Below are positions 4,946 through 5,521 of a stretch of DNA of 5,521 bases, piece by piece (position 1 is the first letter of the stretch; each line of letters starts with the position of its first letter). Location of the stretch: NCBI GenBank assembly GCA_016873355.1, contig VGXK01000160.1:1-5521 (forward strand). The letters are read 5' to 3'. The notes beneath the pieces are model-generated. The model saw only the letters and a list, made by a program, of their open reading frames with translations. It ran no database searches and had not been told where the DNA came from. This stretch comes from Phycisphaerae bacterium (GTDB lineage Bacteria > Planctomycetota > Phycisphaerae > Phycisphaerales > SM1A02). The translations under genes and the position numbers were made by a program.

Positions 4946-5521
4946 ATGGCCATCAAGGTCGGAATCAACGGCTTCGGACGCATCGGTCGACTCGTCTATC
5001 GCATCGGCATGGAGCAGGGGGGCTTCGAGTTCGTCGGCGTGAACGATCTCGTGCCGGCGGACAATCTCGCGTACCTGCTGCGCTACGACACGACGCATCG
5101 GCGCTTCTCGCAGGAAGTGACGACCACCGCCGACGGCTTCTCGTGCAAGGGCGTGACGACGAAGTGCGTGAGCGAGAAGGAACCGGCCAAGCTGCCGTGG
5201 AAGTCGCTCGGCGCGCAGTACGTGCTCGAGAGCACGGGACTCTTCACCGAGTTCGAGAAGGCGAAGCTGCACATCGACGCGGGCGCCAAGCGCGTGCTCA
5301 TCTCCGCGCCGACGAAGAGCGAATTCGCCGTCGTGCCGACCGTGGTCTGCAAGGTGAACCACGAGGTGTACGACCCGGCGAAACACGCGGTCGTCTCGAA
5401 CGCAAGCTGCACCACGAACTGTCTCGCGCCGGTTGCGAAAGTCATTCTCGACAACTTCGGTTTCGAGGAGGGCCTGATGACCACGGTGCACGCGGTCACC
5501 GCCACGCAGCCCACGCAGGAC
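4946..5521 (+). CDS. gap: Glyceraldehyde-3-phosphate dehydrogenase, type I (3' end beyond the window)
   Basis: The first 192 residues of a protein normally about 335 long are present; the frame is open to the window end. The enzyme oxidises glyceraldehyde 3-phosphate with NAD and phosphate to 1,3-bisphosphoglycerate in glycolysis, reversibly. Seen: the NAD-binding N-terminus KVGINGFGRIGRLVYR (4-19); VND with D34 after strand 2, favouring NAD over NADP; LAYLLRYDTTHRRF (41-54); ESTGLF (95-100); the catalytic-cysteine motif SNASCTTNCLAP (151-162) with C155; and TTVHAVTATQPTQD (179-192) with H182, the general base. The usual THGRF reads THRRF here, and the segment before VNHE is TVVCKVNHE rather than the common TIVxGVNHE. 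The ATG at 4946 fits the family N-terminus exactly; only a weak CGGAA lies upstream. It has its own promoter and a gap from the dehydrogenase, so it is probably a separate unit, perhaps followed by phosphoglycerate kinase. Confidence 0.96.
   Translation, partial: MAIKVGINGFGRIGRLVYRIGMEQGGFEFVGVNDLVPADNLAYLLRYDTTHRRFSQEVTTTADGFSCKGVTTKCVSEKEPAKLPWKSLGAQYVLESTGLFTEFEKAKLHIDAGAKRVLISAPTKSEFAVVPTVVCKVNHEVYDPAKHAVVSNASCTTNCLAPVAKVILDNFGFEEGLMTTVHAVTATQPTQD

Noticed and set aside
4703..5514. Minus-strand frames of 262 and 143 codons (4703-5491 and 5083-5514)
   Set aside because: Both lie antisense to the GAPDH gene, whose plus-strand frame is unmistakable. They show no domain or start signal.

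Overview
The window is a very GC-rich bacterial chromosome segment of six protein genes with almost no spare DNA. Gene content, GTG starts, translational overlap and possible leaderless promoters would suit a high-GC environmental lineage. Planctomycetota of the Phycisphaerae type is my best guess from the flavour of the GAPDH and BtpA proteins; Gemmatimonadota or Myxococcota are not excluded. There is no rRNA, tRNA, CRISPR or mobile element in the window.

Left half (4-2927), minus strand: three tightly packed genes read leftward as a probable operon. The first is an ionotropic-glutamate-receptor-like potassium channel of the GluR0 type. It has a signal peptide, a split periplasmic-binding-protein ligand domain, and a two-helix pore with a TVGYGD filter. 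The second is a BtpA/SgcQ-family TIM-barrel protein. The third is a D-amino acid aminotransferase that retains the complete D-specific carboxylate trap. Gaps are only 16 and 28 nt. The aminotransferase carries an unusual 9-bp tandem repeat encoding a Gly-Ala-His run near its C-terminus.

Middle (2928-3001): a 74-bp divergent intergenic region. On each strand a TANNNT -10-like hexamer lies 6 or 7 nt from the start codon and no Shine-Dalgarno is visible, which suggests two leaderless transcripts. A small perfect inverted repeat lies between them.

Right half (3002-5521), plus strand: an aldose 1-epimerase-like mutarotase overlaps a classical NADP-type short-chain dehydrogenase by 4 nt (GTGA), so these two are a coupled pair. 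After a 94-bp gap with a GC-rich hairpin and a good extended -10 promoter comes the 5' part of a glycolytic glyceraldehyde-3-phosphate dehydrogenase gene, cut by the window end.

The most interesting possibility is that the left operon couples sensing of an amino acid, perhaps a D-amino acid, by a ligand-gated K+ channel with D-amino acid metabolism. The family assignments are solid; the functional link is inference from gene order only.
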